A stretch of DNA of 64,000 nt from Brienomyrus brachyistius (lineage: Eukaryota > Chordata > Actinopteri > Osteoglossiformes > Mormyridae): the NCBI RefSeq assembly GCF_023856365.1, contig NC_064538.1, forward strand, positions 5,411,832 through 5,475,831, read 5' to 3'. The translations under genes were made by a program, and so were the position numbers. This document shows positions 22,896 through 36,335 of this stretch, one piece after another; positions within the stretch are counted from its first letter, which is position 1; every line of letters begins with the position of its first letter. The notes below the pieces were generated by a model that had not been told where the DNA came from, ran no database searches, and saw nothing but the letters and a program-made list of their open reading frames with translations.

Positions 22896-23830
22896 AAAAC
22901 AAGAGCTTTTGGGTACATCAAAGGAGTCTATATTAACTGAGAAAGGTCTGTATTCTAAATCCACTCAAAGGGAAAACACAGAAAAACACACACAGTCAGC
23001 ATTCAGGGAGACAGTTTGATTTTCAACACAAGCCAGCAGACAGATTGGAAACGAACGATTTTGCTGTCCCAAATCTTGGCAAACACTGAATAGTGAATAG
23101 GGAGATTTTTGCTGAGGATAGTAGATGATATAATTTCAATTCGAGTGATATATGAGTAAAGAAAATGAATTTTATCGGGGTGCAAAGCCCAAAGTCTATT
23201 ACTGTATGTCATTCCCATACAGCTGACAGTTAATACATAACCACACACTGCAAGCTGCACAAAGCTTTCTCTCTTCTATGTATTGATATATAGCACTGCA
23301 TGGCCAACCTATCAAAGCAGGCCAATAAATTAGAGCAGTAACCTAAATATAATCGATTGTTTGGTAATGGAATCATGCATTTAGATGATTCCAATAGCAA
23401 TTACAGAAGACAAGAAGAAGAGGATTTACACCTGCATAACCTTCCCAGCCGGGACCATGGCATCAGGAAAATCTTCGCAATTCATAATTATTCTGTCCAC
23501 GTTCATCATTAATGTTGTGTTTATTCAGGTAGCTATATTCAGAATCTGAATGCATATCTTACGTCGCAGTAAAAGTTCAATAGAAATATAAAAATATAGC
23601 AGGCCATTACAATGCAAAATAACTAACAGGTGGGGGGGGGTCCTTTACAGTTTTAGTGAAGTTAGATAACTGTCTGTGTCACTATTGATATAGGAATGAA
23701 TCCAGCAAGGAGCTCAAAATGGGGGGGGCAGCAGAAGAGACAGAGATACACCACGGGCACAAGTCTGTGATAAACTCGCTGGCGGACCTGAAAGGGAAAA
23801 CATGAAATGCAACAAGATTCAGGGTCTGGC
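22896..23830. other. intergenic, no gene recognised
   Basis: Nothing recognised. A short G run lies at 23632-23640 and another at 23721-23727. The sequence then passes directly into the 58-bp array. Confidence 0.4.
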
Positions 23831-26800
23831 CCCAGACTCTAAAGCTACGGGGAGAGACTCTAGCAAGGCACAAAGGCAACACTCCATCCCCAGACTCTAA
23901 AGCTACGGGGAGAGACTCTAGCAAGGCACAAAGGCAACACTCCGTCCCCAGACTCTAAAGCTACGGGGAGAGACTCTAGCAAGGCACAAAGGCAACACTC
24001 CGTCCCCAGACTCTAAAGCTACGGGGAGAGACTCTAGCAAGGCACAAAGGCAACACTCCGTCCCCAGACTCTAAAGCTACGGGGAGAGACTCTAGCAAGG
24101 CACAAAGGCAACACTCCGTCCCCAGACTCTAATGCTACGGGGAGAGACACTAGCAAGGCACAAAGGCAACACTCCGTTCCCAGACTCTAAAGCTACGGGG
24201 AGAGACTCTAGCAAGGCACAAAGGCAACACTCCGTCCCCAGACTCTAATGCTACGGGGAGAGACACTAGCAAGGCACAAAGGCAACACTCCGTCCCCAGA
24301 CTCTAAAGCTACGGGGAGAGACACTAGCAAGGCACAAAGGCAACACTCCGTTCCCAGACTCTAAAGCTACGGGGAGAGACTCTAGCAAGGCACAAAGGCA
24401 ACACTCCGTCCCCAGACTCTAATGCTACGGGGAGAGACACTAGCAAGGCACAAAGGCAACACTCCGTCCCCAGACTCTAAAGCTACGGGGAGAGACACTA
24501 GCAAGGCACAAAGGCAACACTCCGTTCCCAGACTCTAAAGCTACGGGGAGAGACTCTAGCAAGGCACAAAGGCAACACTCCGTCCCCAGACTCTAATGCT
24601 ACGGGGAGAGACACTAGCAAGGCACAAAGGCAACACTCCGTTCCCAGACTCTAAAGCTACGGGGAGAGACACTAGCAAGGCACAAAGGCAACACTCCGTC
24701 CCCAGACTCTAAAGCTACGGGGAGAGACACTAGCAAGGCACAAAGGCAACACTCCGTCCCCAGACTCTAAAGCTACGGGGAGAGACACTAGCAAGGCACA
24801 AAGGCAACACTCCGTCCCCAGACTCTAAAGCTACGGGGAGAGACACTAGCAAGGCACAAAGGCAACACTCCGTCCCCAGACTCTAAAGCTACGGGGAGAG
24901 ACACTAGCAAGGCACAAAGGCAACACTCCGTCCCCAGACTCTAAAGCTACGGGGAGAGACACTAGCAAGGCACAAAGGCAACACTCCGTCCCCAGACTCT
25001 AAAGCTACGGGGAGAGACACTAGCAAGGCACAAAGGCAACACTCCGTCCCCAGACTCTAAAGCTACGGGGAGAGACACTAGCAAGGCACAAAGGCAACAC
25101 TCCGTTCCCAGACTCTAAAGCTACGGGGAGAGACTCTAGCAAGGCACAAAGGCAACACTCCGTTCCCAGACTCTAATGCTACGGGGAGAGACACTAGCAA
25201 GGCACAAAGGCAACACTCCGTTCCCAGACTCTAAAGCTACGGGGAGAGACTCTAGCAAGGCACAAAGGCAACACTCCGTCCCCAGACTCTAATGCTACGG
25301 GGAGAGACACTAGCAAGGCACAAAGGCAACACTCCATCCGCAGACTCTAAAGCTACGGGGAGAGACACTAGCAAGGCACAAAGGCAACACTCCGTCCCCA
25401 GACTCTAAAGCTACGGGGAGAGACACTAGCAAGGCACAAAGGCAACACTCCGTTCCCAGACTCTAAAGCTACGGGGAGAGACACTAGCAAGGCACAAAGG
25501 CAACACTCCATCCGCAGACTCTAAAGCTACGGGGAGAGACACTAGCAAGGCACAAAGGCAACACTCCATCCCCAGACTCTAATGCTACGGGGAGAGACAC
25601 TAGCAAGGCACAAAGGCAACACTCCGTTCCCAGACTCTAAAGCTACGGGGAGAGACTCTAGCAAGGCACAAAGGCAACACTCCGTCCCCAGACTCTAATG
25701 CTACGGGGAGAGACACTAGCAAGGCACAAAGGCAACACTCCATCCGCAGACTCTAAAGCTACGGGGAGAGACACTAGCAAGGCACAAAGGCAACACTCCG
25801 TCCCCAGACTCTAAAGCTACGGGGAGAGACACTAGCAAGGCACAAAGGCAACACTCCGTTCCCAGACTCTAAAGCTACGGGGAGAGACACTAGCAAGGCA
25901 CAAAGGCAACACTCCATCCGCAGACTCTAAAGCTACGGGGAGAGACACTAGCAAGGCACAAAGGCAACACTCCGTCCCCAGACTCTAAAGCTACGGGGAG
26001 AGACACTAGCAAGGCACAAAGGCAACACTCCGTCCCCAGACTCTAATGCTACGGGGAGAGACACTAGCAAGGCACAAAGGCAACACTCCGTCCCCAGACT
26101 CTAAAGCTACGGGGAGAGACACTAGCAAGGCACAAAGGCGACACTCCGTCCCCAGACTCTAAAGCTACGGGGAGAGACACTAGCAAGGCACAAAGGCAAC
26201 ACTCCGTCCCCAGACTCTAATGCTACGGGGAGAGACACTAGCAAGGCACAAAGGCAACACTCCATCCGCAGACTCTAAAGCTACGGGGAGAGACACTAGC
26301 AAGGCACAAAGGCAACACTCCGTCCCCAGACTCTAAAGCTACGGGGAGAGACACTAGCAAGGCACAAAGGCAACACTCCGTCCCCAGACTCTAAAGCTAC
26401 GGGGAGAGACACTAGCAAGGCACAAAGGCAACACTCCGTCCCCAGACTCTAAAGCTACGGGGAGAGACACTAGCAAGGCACAAAGGCAACACTCCGTCCC
26501 CAGACTCTAAAGCTACGGGGAGAGACTCTAGCAAGGCACAAAGGCAACACTCCGTTCCCAGACTCTAAAGCTACGGGGAGAGACACTAGCAAGGCACAAA
26601 GGCAACACTCCGTTCCCAGACTCTAAAGCTACGGGGAGAGACACTAGCAAGGCACAAAGGCAACACTCCATTCCCAGACTCTAAAGCTACGGGGAGAGAC
26701 ACTAGCAAGGCACAAAGGCAACACTCCGTCCCCAGACTCTAAAGCTACGGGGAGAGACACTAGCAAGGCACAAAGGCGACACTCCGTCCCCAGACTCTAA

Positions 26801-28635
26801 AGCTACGGGGAGAGACACTAGCAAGGCACAAAGGCGACACTCCGTCCCCAGACTCTAAAGCTACGGGGAGAGACACTAGCAAGGCACAAAGGCAACACTC
26901 CGTCCCCAGACTCTAATGCTACGGGGAGAGACACTAGCAAGGCACAAAGGCAACACTCCATCCGCAGACTCTAAAGCTACGGGGAGAGACACTAGCAAGG
27001 CACAAAGGCAACACTCCATCCCCAGACTCTAAAGCTACAGGGAGAGACACTAGCAAGGCACAAAGGCAACACTCCATTCCCAGACTCTAAAGCTACGGGG
27101 AGAGACACTAGCAAGGCACAAAGGCAACACTCCGTCCCCAGACTCTAAAGCTACGGGGAGAGACACTAGCAAGGCACAAAGGCGACACTCCGTCCCCAGA
27201 CTCTAAAGCTACGGGGAGAGACACTAGCAAGGCACAAAGGCAACACTCCGTTCCCAGACTCTAAAGCTACGGGGAGAGACACTAGCAAGGCACAAAGGCA
27301 ACACTCCATTCCCAGACTCTAATGCTACGGGGAGAGACACTAGCAAGGCACAAAGGCAACACTCCGTCCCCAGACTCTAAAGCTACGGGGAGAGACACTA
27401 GCAAGGCACAAAGGCAACACTCCGTCCCCAGACTCTAAAGCTACGGGGAGAGACACTAGCAAGGCACAAAGGTAACACTCCGTCCCCAGACTCTAAAGCT
27501 ACGGGGAGAGACACTAGCAAGGCACAAAGGCAACACTCCATTCCCAGACTCTAAAGCTACGGGGAGAGACACTAGCAAGGCACAAAGGCAACACTCCATT
27601 CCCAGACTCTAAAGCTACGGGGAGAGACACTAGCAAGGCACAAAGGCAACACTCCGGCCCCAGACTCTAAAGCTACGGGGAGAGACACTAGCAAGGCATA
27701 AAGGCAACACTCCGTTCCCAGACTCTAATGCTACGGGGAGAGACACTAGCAAGGCACAAAGGCAACACTCCATCCGCAGACTCTAAAGCTACGGGGAGAG
27801 ACACTAGCAAGGCACAAAGGCAACACTCCGTTCCCAGACTCTAAAGCTACGGGGAGAGACACTAGCAAGGCACAAAGGCAACACTCCGTTCCCAGACTCT
27901 AAAGCTACGGGGAGAGACACTAGCAAGGCACAAAGGCAACACTCCGTCCCCAGACTCTAAAGCTACGGGGAGAGACACTAGCAAGGCACAAAGGCAACAC
28001 TCCGTCCCCAGACTCTAATGCTACGGGGAGAGACACTAGCAAGGCACAAAGGCAACACTCCGTTCCCAGACTCTAATGCTACGGGGAGAGACACTAGCAA
28101 GGCACAAAGGCAACACTCCATCCGCAGACTCTAAAGCTACGGGGAGAGACACTAGCAAGGCACAAAGGCAACACTCCATCCCCAGACTCTAAAGCTACAG
28201 GGAGAGACACTAGCAAGGCACAAAGGCAACACTCCATTCCCAGACTCTAAAGCTACGGGGAGAGACACTAGCAAGGCACAAAGGCAACACTCCGTCCCCA
28301 GACTCTAAAGCTACGGGGAGAGACACTAGCAAGGCACAAAGGCGACACTCCGTCCCCAGACTCTAAAGCTACGGGGAGAGACACTAGCAAGGCACAAAGG
28401 CAACACTCCGTCCCCAGACTCTAAAGCTACGGGGAGAGACACTAGCAAGGCACAAAGGCAACACTCCGTCCCCAGACTCTAAAGCTACGGGGAGAGACAC
28501 TAGCAAGGCACAAAGGTAACACTCCGTCCCCAGACTCTAAAGCTACGGGGAGAGACACTAGCAAGGCACAAAGGCAACACTCCATTCCCAGACTCTAAAG
28601 CTACGGGGAGAGACACTAGCAAGGCACAAAGGCAA
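23831..28635. repeat. 58-bp minisatellite, 83 copies, no net length slippage
   Basis: The unit begins cccagactctaaagctacgg, continues ggagagacactagcaaggca and ends caaaggcaacactccgtc. The CCC-AGA junction is at 23833/23834 in the first unit and 28589/28590 in the last, a distance of exactly 82 x 58. The last unit is cut after ggcaa. Units differ only by point changes at a few sites: aaA/Tgct, gacT/Acta, ctacG/Aggg, ggcA/Gaca, cacA/Taaagg and the G/A-T-C/T-C-C/G junction. The unit is not a multiple of three and has stops in all usable frames, so it is not protein-coding. It lies between pdyn and stk35, about 5 kb upstream of the pdyn promoter candidate. Confidence 0.98.
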
Positions 28636-31600
28636 TGCCAGCATTTTCTCATAGTTAGGGGCATTAGAGGGACCAGAATTCATACAGAGTGGCCAACTTT
28701 TTCATTAGCCTTATCATTATACATTTCGAATTGATGAGTGATGGATGAGGTGGCACTGGAGGACCAGTCAGATGGGGCCAAGGCCCTGATGGTCCCACCC
28801 CTTTATACAGACCCCAGCAGGAAAGAAGGTAAAAATGTATTCTCGGTCCTGTTAGGAATATGAATGAGGTCTGTTGTGATGCAGTGTTACACCGCGTTAA
28901 GAGGCTTTTTGCTTGCATTTGTTTTCATCACCGATTAGTAGAGTGATTCTGGACACGCCGCAGGCCTCGTCTGGGAGGGCACCAGGTAGGCAAAGTAACA
29001 GCGGTGTCAGAGAGACCCCGCAGCTGATATGTGCTCACAACTGATGGGGAGTGATTAAGAATCCATTTTGTGTTTGCTGGGAGGGGGACTGTCCTCACAC
29101 CGGGGTTATTATCGTTAACGAAATCTAAAACCATAAGAAAACATTTTCATTAATGGAAATAAAATAGGATACGAAAATAAAATTAAAAACTACAACTAAA
29201 CAGAAACCATACTTTCGCTTCATAAACTAACTAAAATAAAATGTTTCAAAATGTCAAATAATTTCCATTATTAAATACTATTTAGCAAAAATAATGATTT
29301 GTTTATCCTTAATTATATTAAATAATACCCAGAACCGACTTAGTTCATATTGAAGATATTAGTATATAATGTGCATTGTGTATTCATGTAGGATACTGCA
29401 AGGATCAGACATATAAAATAGCACTGCAACTAGAAATTAAATTATGAAAACGTAAAATAAAATTTAAATATATAGAAATTAAATTGAAATATATCTTTAA
29501 AATAAAAACAAATAAAAAAAATTATAAAACCACACTGAAAACTAATTAAAGCGAAACTGGATTTCAAATAATGTACAAATAAAAACCAAATAGAAGATGT
29601 AAACCATAATAACACTGCTTCACACAGATGGCCCTGCCCGACATGGGCTTTGCCACTAACCCGCGAGGAATTACGGCCTCCACTCCACACTCCCCATGGC
29701 CACGTACTAATGAGAAGCTTCAGAAATCAGTGTGTGTTTGTTCTGAACGCCTCCGACTGGTTGCAGCCTGCTGGCCAAGATCGTCAATGTCCGTGGCACC
29801 CGCTGCATCATCTGCCTGCTTGGCCACATGTGGTCACCTCCTTCCTATTGTATCATTGCACGCGATGATTAGGTAGGGCTGTGCAGACTAGGCCCATCGC
29901 CAGCCTGGCTACTGCCCGGAGCTTGTCTTTCTCTCCTGGCTTATCCTCGCGGACGGCCATTCCCAGTGTTAGCAACTGCTCCAGAGTCCCGGTATTCACT
30001 TGAAAGAATGTAAATGTCGGGCATTCCCATGGAATCCTAAGCAGAAGTACCTACATATCAACAGCTTTGATCCTCCCTTCTGGAATGATGGTATTTTCAT
30101 TGATCCTTTAGTTTATTCAAGACTTTTATGCAGGATTAAAACCATACAGCTCACACTAGTTGGCAACTATCACTGCAGCAAATATAATGCGAGGCTCTGG
30201 AAGTGTGAGGATTCAAGTTTGATATGACACCAAATATCAAACATAATATAATTGTAGCCTATTGTCTTTTCCTACGTGCTAGTATTATTTTCTTTTAGTG
30301 GATATTCAGATACAAACCATACCCACTGCTGCATACTCCTGGCTGTCAGGTAAAAAGCGCTGGGAAGTGAATGTCACTACACATGTAAACCCTAAATGGT
30401 GGCTAGGGGGCAGCACAGAGCAGAATAGTAACATTTAACCTGTGATGCCTATTACAATGCCTTGTAGTTTATTTAATATCATAACCAGCAATTTCACATG
30501 GAACAGAATTTGACCCTTTGGTGGAACTTAATTCATTATGACAGTAGTCTTCACTCGGTTCCGCTCGTCCCTCTGGGGTGGGGCAGTGTCTTCCAAGGAT
30601 CATGTGTTGCCAGACCTCCTCTCAATTGTTTAGTGGAGTCAGTTCAACAAAGAAGCAGTCAATAGACTCACACAAAAGCTCATGTAGGCTTTGCAGATGT
30701 TCTGGTACTGACTTGCTTCAGGGTCTTCAGAAACAATCAAGGTTCCCCAGTGGAGTATTGTCTCCAGAGATATTGATTTTGTTTTACATCTGTCATGTAG
30801 ACAAAGCAGACAAAGCGAGAGGAAGTGCTTCATGTGTTTTTGCAAAAATCGCCTCAAAATTTCTTCAGCTTAAGGTGGGGGGGGAAAAGTACAGTTGAAA
30901 TATACAACCCCCTCAATGATTATTTATGGCAATGGAAAGGCTTTTCTGTCACCAAGGTAACAGCCGTTCCAGAAGCACAATAAACTTTAGGCCAAGTCCT
31001 TGCACTTGTCGTCGCACTAATGGCGTTGCACTTGCCCAGTGTGGGTGATGCTAAACGCTTCAGCGACGGAGATGCTAGGTCGGCCTCTGAGAGCTGAGTG
31101 ACAGAAAGAGACCTTCGAATTTAGGATTGCTGAGCATGTGCTGTGCAGAACGCAGCGGGGCTCAGATTGGCCTGAAATGCAGGTGTTTCCTGGTCACAAA
31201 GGAATGTTTCTATGGCACAGTTGAGGTGTTGGGGCCTTGGCAGATAATGCACAACAGAGTGCAAACTATCACATGTGTTTGAACAGGCCCGGGGATAGGA
31301 TTAATCATTTATTCAAAAAGCAGGTGAAACAAACACACACTGGCAGCCATTTTACACTATTCTGCCTTTTAACCCCCCTCCCCCCCAGAAACTCCCTAAA
31401 GCCAATGTCCGTTGCACCAGAATGAGTGGAGGCGTTCTTGAAAGATTGCTAAGAGATCCCCCACCTCCAATGAAAAGAGGCAGAACAAGTTGTTCGTTTC
31501 CATCAGAGCCGTGAGATCAGACGTGGATTTTTTTACAGGACCAGCTATTTCTCCCTACTGCTGCTGACCCTGGAATACACCGCCTGTGAACTTTTTTAAA

Positions 31601-31860
31601 AATCCATAGTTCTCTTAATCAGGGATGCTTTTTGTTCCTTTGTCCCATTTCACTTATGTTTTTATGCAACATTTTCAACAACATTTAGCTCATCTGCCTA
31701 TTCATTCATCCAACCAACCATTAAGCAAGTCGTCTAACTAGACGCTTTTGGTTGCTGGAAGGATTTCCAGAAGAGAATTGAGCAAACCCAGAGAAGACAT
31801 GCAAGACCTTCTGTGTAACATGCTGGTCAAAACCTGGGTCAAATAAAACTGAATTAATAA
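28636..31860. other. intergenic, AT-rich in part, no gene recognised
   Basis: 29105-29610 is very A/T-rich with repeated aactaaa/aaaattaaa motifs beginning 'ggttattatcgttaacgaaa', which resembles a dispersed fish repeat. Short reading frames at 29628-30227 and 30578-30898 show no recognised homology. Confidence 0.4.
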
Positions 31861-31869
31861 TTTCAAGGA

Positions 31870-33480
31870 AATGGCGTCAGTATCAGTCCCTGTCCTGTCC
31901 TTTTTGTCATCTCCCTGTTTGGCCAGCAGGTGTCGCTGGCCATCCCATCTCCCATTCCCGGAGAGGTCACCAGGGACATAGACTCTGTCAGCGACAGTTC
32001 CATTGTCTCTCCATGTCCCAAAGAGATTGCAAACTCCCAATGAACCCCGGACCCCTTCCCAGCAACCTCACCTGAGCCCACAGGCCTTCTGGGTCTTCCT
32101 CCTGTCAGTCCTGTCCTGTCCTCATCTTTCAGTTCGATTGACTCAGAGGGAGAGCCCATCCTCCAGGAGCCGGCAGAGGAAATCAAATAAGGAAGATGGC
32201 GAAATCCCAATTCACACTGTGCCAATTTTTACATTTGGGTCTGAAAGTGGGGAGCAGGCAGGTGATGGCAGGCAGTTGTTGGTGCTGCTTCAGATGGCAG
32301 GACGAACAGTGGTACAGCAGCAGGGCATATAGGAGAGACGCAGCAGGGTGAACAGGCCGGAAAGATGCCACGGGTAGTGGAGACGTAGCAGGCAGCAGGG
32401 TAGGCAGGACACACCAGGAGGAGTAGGAGAAATAAAATTATTCAATTAGCCAAAGTAGGGGAGAATAGAGGCAGTGCAAACAGTTAGGTGAGTGTAATAT
32501 GCAAGCTGCAGCAGATATGGCTATGGCAGCATAAGTAGGAGGGAGAGGCAAGTGGGAACGCAGGCATGGGGAGAAGCAGCGTCAATGCCACTCAGCCCAG
32601 GCTCAGCCTCCCGGTTCCCACTATCCAACCACCTTTGCTGTCCCGCTTGCGGTCCTTTGTTAGACCCCTGATGTCCCGCAGAACACAGTCTGGCCCTGTT
32701 TATTTCCTCCACTTACTCCCCTGCATCCTGGTCCGGTTCCCGTCGGTCCTCCGTCCGTGAACCCCCCCACTCAGCCTTGGTCCCCATATCACTTCCCAGG
32801 CCCTGTCCCTCCGGTTCCCCCTCATGTGCCACATCCTGTCCCTAGTCTGTCTGTCCCAAGACCCCTGGTCCTGTCCCTTGTGGTATTTCCTGTTCTTTTG
32901 GTCCTGACCCAACTTCTTGTGTTCCACCTGTCGGTCTTGGCTCCCGTTTTGTATCCCATCCTGTTGCAGTCTTTCCTGTTCCCTGGGTTTTGGTAACATC
33001 TCATTGTCATTTCTGGTTTTGTTCCTTGTTCCCAGTCCTGCATATCCTGTCCTGATTCTAGCAGTGCCATTTTGCGCAGGGCCCTCCCCTGTTTGGCCAG
33101 CAGGTGTCGCTGGTCATCTCATTCTTTGTGCTTGAGTCTTTAGTGCAGGGGTGCCCAACTGCAGTCCTGGGGGGCCAGAGCCCTGTGTTCTTTCCCTGTT
33201 CCACCATAAATGATTCAGCTCAAGAGCTGTGTGGTAATTAGCACAAGGTAGATGAATCAGGTGTGTTAATTGAGGGGAAACCCAAAAATGTACAGGGCTC
33301 CTGCCACCCAGGACTGGAGTTGGGCCCCCTTGGTTTAGTGTGTAGTGATTAGAACCCTCACCTGTGTTTTGTAATTGTTAGCCCTTGTATTTCGTTTATT
33401 GTCAATGGTCCATACCTGTTTCTTGTTTAGCCCTGGTTACTTATGTACGTACAATGCTCACATAAAGTCTTGGGATGTTT
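31870..33480 (+). repeat. C/T-rich retroelement-like block (degraded)
   Basis: Rich in CCTGTCC/CTGTCCC motifs on the plus strand, as in the internal part of the LTR element at 43490-44440. A 25-bp sequence (ctgtttggccagcaggtgtc, then gctgg) occurs at both 31915-31939 and 33089-33113 and could mark related terminal segments. No intact protein is present. The interpretation as an old LTR element is tentative. Confidence 0.4.
33146..33332. mobile_element. hAT-like MITE, 187 bp
   Basis: The ends CAGGGGTGCCCAACTGCAGTC and GACTGGAGTTGGGCCCCCTTG are imperfect inverted repeats. The flanks ctttagtg (33138-33145) and gtttagtg (33333-33340) match at 7 of 8 bases, fitting an old hAT target duplication. 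The interior (ctgtgtggtaattagcacaagg) is non-coding. Confidence 0.75.
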
Positions 33481-34620
33481 GCCTAATTCAATAAAAATAC
33501 GGCAAATGGGTTTATAATAAAAATCATTATTTTATTCATTTGGTTACAAAAATATGAACAACTAAAAATATATTAGAAACCAGTAGTTTTAGGTAAAACA
33601 TTAATTTCCAGTAGTAATAAATTGAAACCCAAAGTAAAGATTTCAAACAGCTGCTCTGCGTTAAAAATTTCATTGACCGGTGGCTGCTTTTTAATTAGTA
33701 ACACTTTTGCAACAATATATGATGCTGAAAATTTGCCTTCGTTATGATCCCTTGGATCATTATATATGTTCCTATAAAGTTTAAAAGTATGCTAGTCTCC
33801 ACATTTACAAAAAAATACGATGCACATTTAATCTATATTATTTCAACAAAATATTCAAAATAACTGGCAATAAAAGCGATGTCAGTACCTTCTCTCAAAT
33901 ATGTAAAAACCTTAGATTTGAAGATAAGGCTGTTGGGCTTCAGAAATAATAGCAAAAAAAGAAAGTTGTTTGCACGTATTGCGTTTAGTCTCCCTAAATC
34001 GACAAAAACGCTGCGTATTCATGGAGTCATTATTTTGACATGGCTGTGGGAATGTGCCAGTGCGAGGTACTAACATATGAAGCCCAGTAGGATGGTGTGA
34101 GATGACTGTGATTAGTGAAATATGGGCCAACATCTGGAGGTTAAGTGGACCGTGAACACATCAGATTGTGTGTTGACGCAGTTGGCGATGAGAATGACTC
34201 TGGCCCCTACGCAGACAGCTTACTGGATACCTTATGCCGCATGACATCATGATTACGATCCCCTAACTAACAGTGAAGATCTTCCTATCGCTCTGTTAAT
34301 GCGCTGCTTAGAAGGCAAGGCGACTTGTTTATAGCAGTTAAAAGTCACAACTGTGCAGTGCGTGCAGTGTTGCCTCACTACTGCGAATCAGCAAGGGTGG
34401 CATCACTAGTCAATGAAGCCTGGATTGTCCCCAGCTGGGGGTTGTACATTTAGGTTCCGTGCCTCCATTTCTCATTACCAAGTCTTGAGCAGACCTTTGC
34501 CAAGAGTAAGTCACTGAGCTCAAGCTGTGGTTCAGGGGGGTCATGTGTTTGCAAGTTTCTAGCTCGAGTTTTGCAGGATTCTTGCATGATAAACCTTTGG
34601 AATAACCCTAAGCATCATCC
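33481..34620. other. intergenic, no gene recognised
   Basis: AT-rich, with only short chance frames. Confidence 0.4.
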
Positions 34621-34673
34621 TGACTGCTTTTTCCTCCCTGCAGGGACCCAGTGTCTGTGTAATAGCCACGTAG

Positions 34674-34928
34674 ATGGATGCATTCTACCGACAGATGGAT
34701 AAAAAGGTTCGCACACTTGACGGCTACACTGCTGCTTTACAGAAGTATGTCTCACCTCTTGTAGGGCATCGAAAGAGAGACATGCAACAGACACTGATGT
34801 TATTCTGCAGGATTCAGCGTTTTGATGGTCTTTCCACAGCCACAACAATCCCGGATGTTAGCCAGATGCTTCCGGAGTTATATGCAAGTCGCCTGTTACC
34901 TGCAGACAATACAACAAACTCCCTGTGA
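34674..34928 (+). CDS. unrecognised 84-codon ORF
   Basis: The frame MDAFYRQMDKKVRTLDGYTA to LLPADNTTNSL-stop has a balanced amino-acid composition and a tgcag-type acceptor-like sequence (ccctgcagggaccc) about 30 bp upstream of the ATG. No family is recognised and no second exon was identified. It could be a chance frame, part of a transposon, or a small exon. Confidence 0.15.
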   Translation: MDAFYRQMDKKVRTLDGYTAALQKYVSPLVGHRKRDMQQTLMLFCRIQRFDGLSTATTIPDVSQMLPELYASRLLPADNTTNSL

Positions 34929-35819
34929 CCAACAAACTGGCACAAGAAACAAACCCTTTCTCCAAATCGCTATGTTAGTCATGAGATAGTTGACCTTGTA
35001 GATAAAGTTCCCTCTGATTTCTAGGATACAATTAAGTTGATGGACTATATCCACAATTAGCCCAAAGTGGCTTTTGTCCTTTAGGTGACTTCCTGTCCAC
35101 TGTTTTCATTAAGGAAGGCAATTACAGGAAGTTGGACTCTGACTTTGATTCACAGTTTATGTTGCATAACTTTAAATGTCAATTTAATTGTCAATTTCTA
35201 GTGTTACACCCTACGACAAGAATGGCTTCTTAGGTATGATTTATGTAAAATTAGATATCAGTTTGTAATCTATTCATTTTGTCCCCTTTCCATGTTCTGA
35301 AACTCTTTAAGGGTAATTCTACGTCAATTCTAAGCAAAATAGTTAATTGAAAAAAAGAATAATGACTTGAATTATATCATGATAATTATCTACATAGTTT
35401 TATAGGAAAAAAAATTATCATAATAAAATATTTTGCCATATCGCCCAGCCCTACCCCTAACAAGAGCACTTAAAAAAATCCAAACTATCCCTGATTTAGA
35501 ATTGGCTGACTGGTTTTAAAAATCTCCCCAGGATATATCTCAGGAAAATAGTGCTTAGATATTTTCCCCCAAATCGTTCAGACCTATACTGCACTGAGAA
35601 ATTATGGGAAAAATAGACATCTGCCACACTGCATTTGTACCATAGTAAGCCAGTTTGTTGGTGTACAGAGCAAAATCCCATAATGTATCACCGTTTTCCA
35701 AATGTCTGAGCATGGATGGTTTTGGAACCACTGTATGTCCACTGTTGCAAGAATGGAAGTTAACGGAGAAATTAATACATGGTGATTGAGCACAAGGTAC
35801 TTGTTAAAAAAAATTAAAT

Positions 35820-35872
<53 letters not shown>
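35820..35872 (+). repeat. (TA)n(TG)n microsatellite
   Basis: About ten TA units followed by about sixteen TG units. Confidence 0.93.
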
Positions 35873-35876
<4 letters not shown>

Positions 35877-36335
35877 CACACACACACTGTCTGTTCTGCC
35901 ATATAGATGATGGATATAAAAGTCACGATCTCTTTTACTCATGGTAATATCACATCTTGCACTATTTGACAAAGCTTTAGTTGGGTCACTCAAGTAACAC
36001 ACAACACAGGGAGCAGGCAGAGGACGACACAGCCGTTTTTATGATGGAGATAAAAGGCAGACAAAATGAACCTGATTGCTTCGTACAAAAAAGCAAACCA
36101 CAGCTGCCATTTCAGATGAAACTTTGAAAAACTCCTCCATTACAGGACTGTTGGAATTACGTCGGTCTGGTTAGTATAGAGAGCAAGACATGGATCTGGA
36201 CAGCTTTTATTTAGCAGATGCTTTTGTCCTAAGCAATATAAAAGTGAAGATCAGAGAGCAGGTTTAGTCAGAATTCCAAGGGCAATTGTGGTTAAAGGTC
36301 TCACTCGCCAAAAAGTGACATCATGCTATCAGCCT

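Noticed and set aside
23831..28635. CRISPR-like reading of the regular 58-bp array
   Set aside because: There are no unique spacers; whole units are repeated head to tail, in a eukaryotic context. It is a minisatellite.
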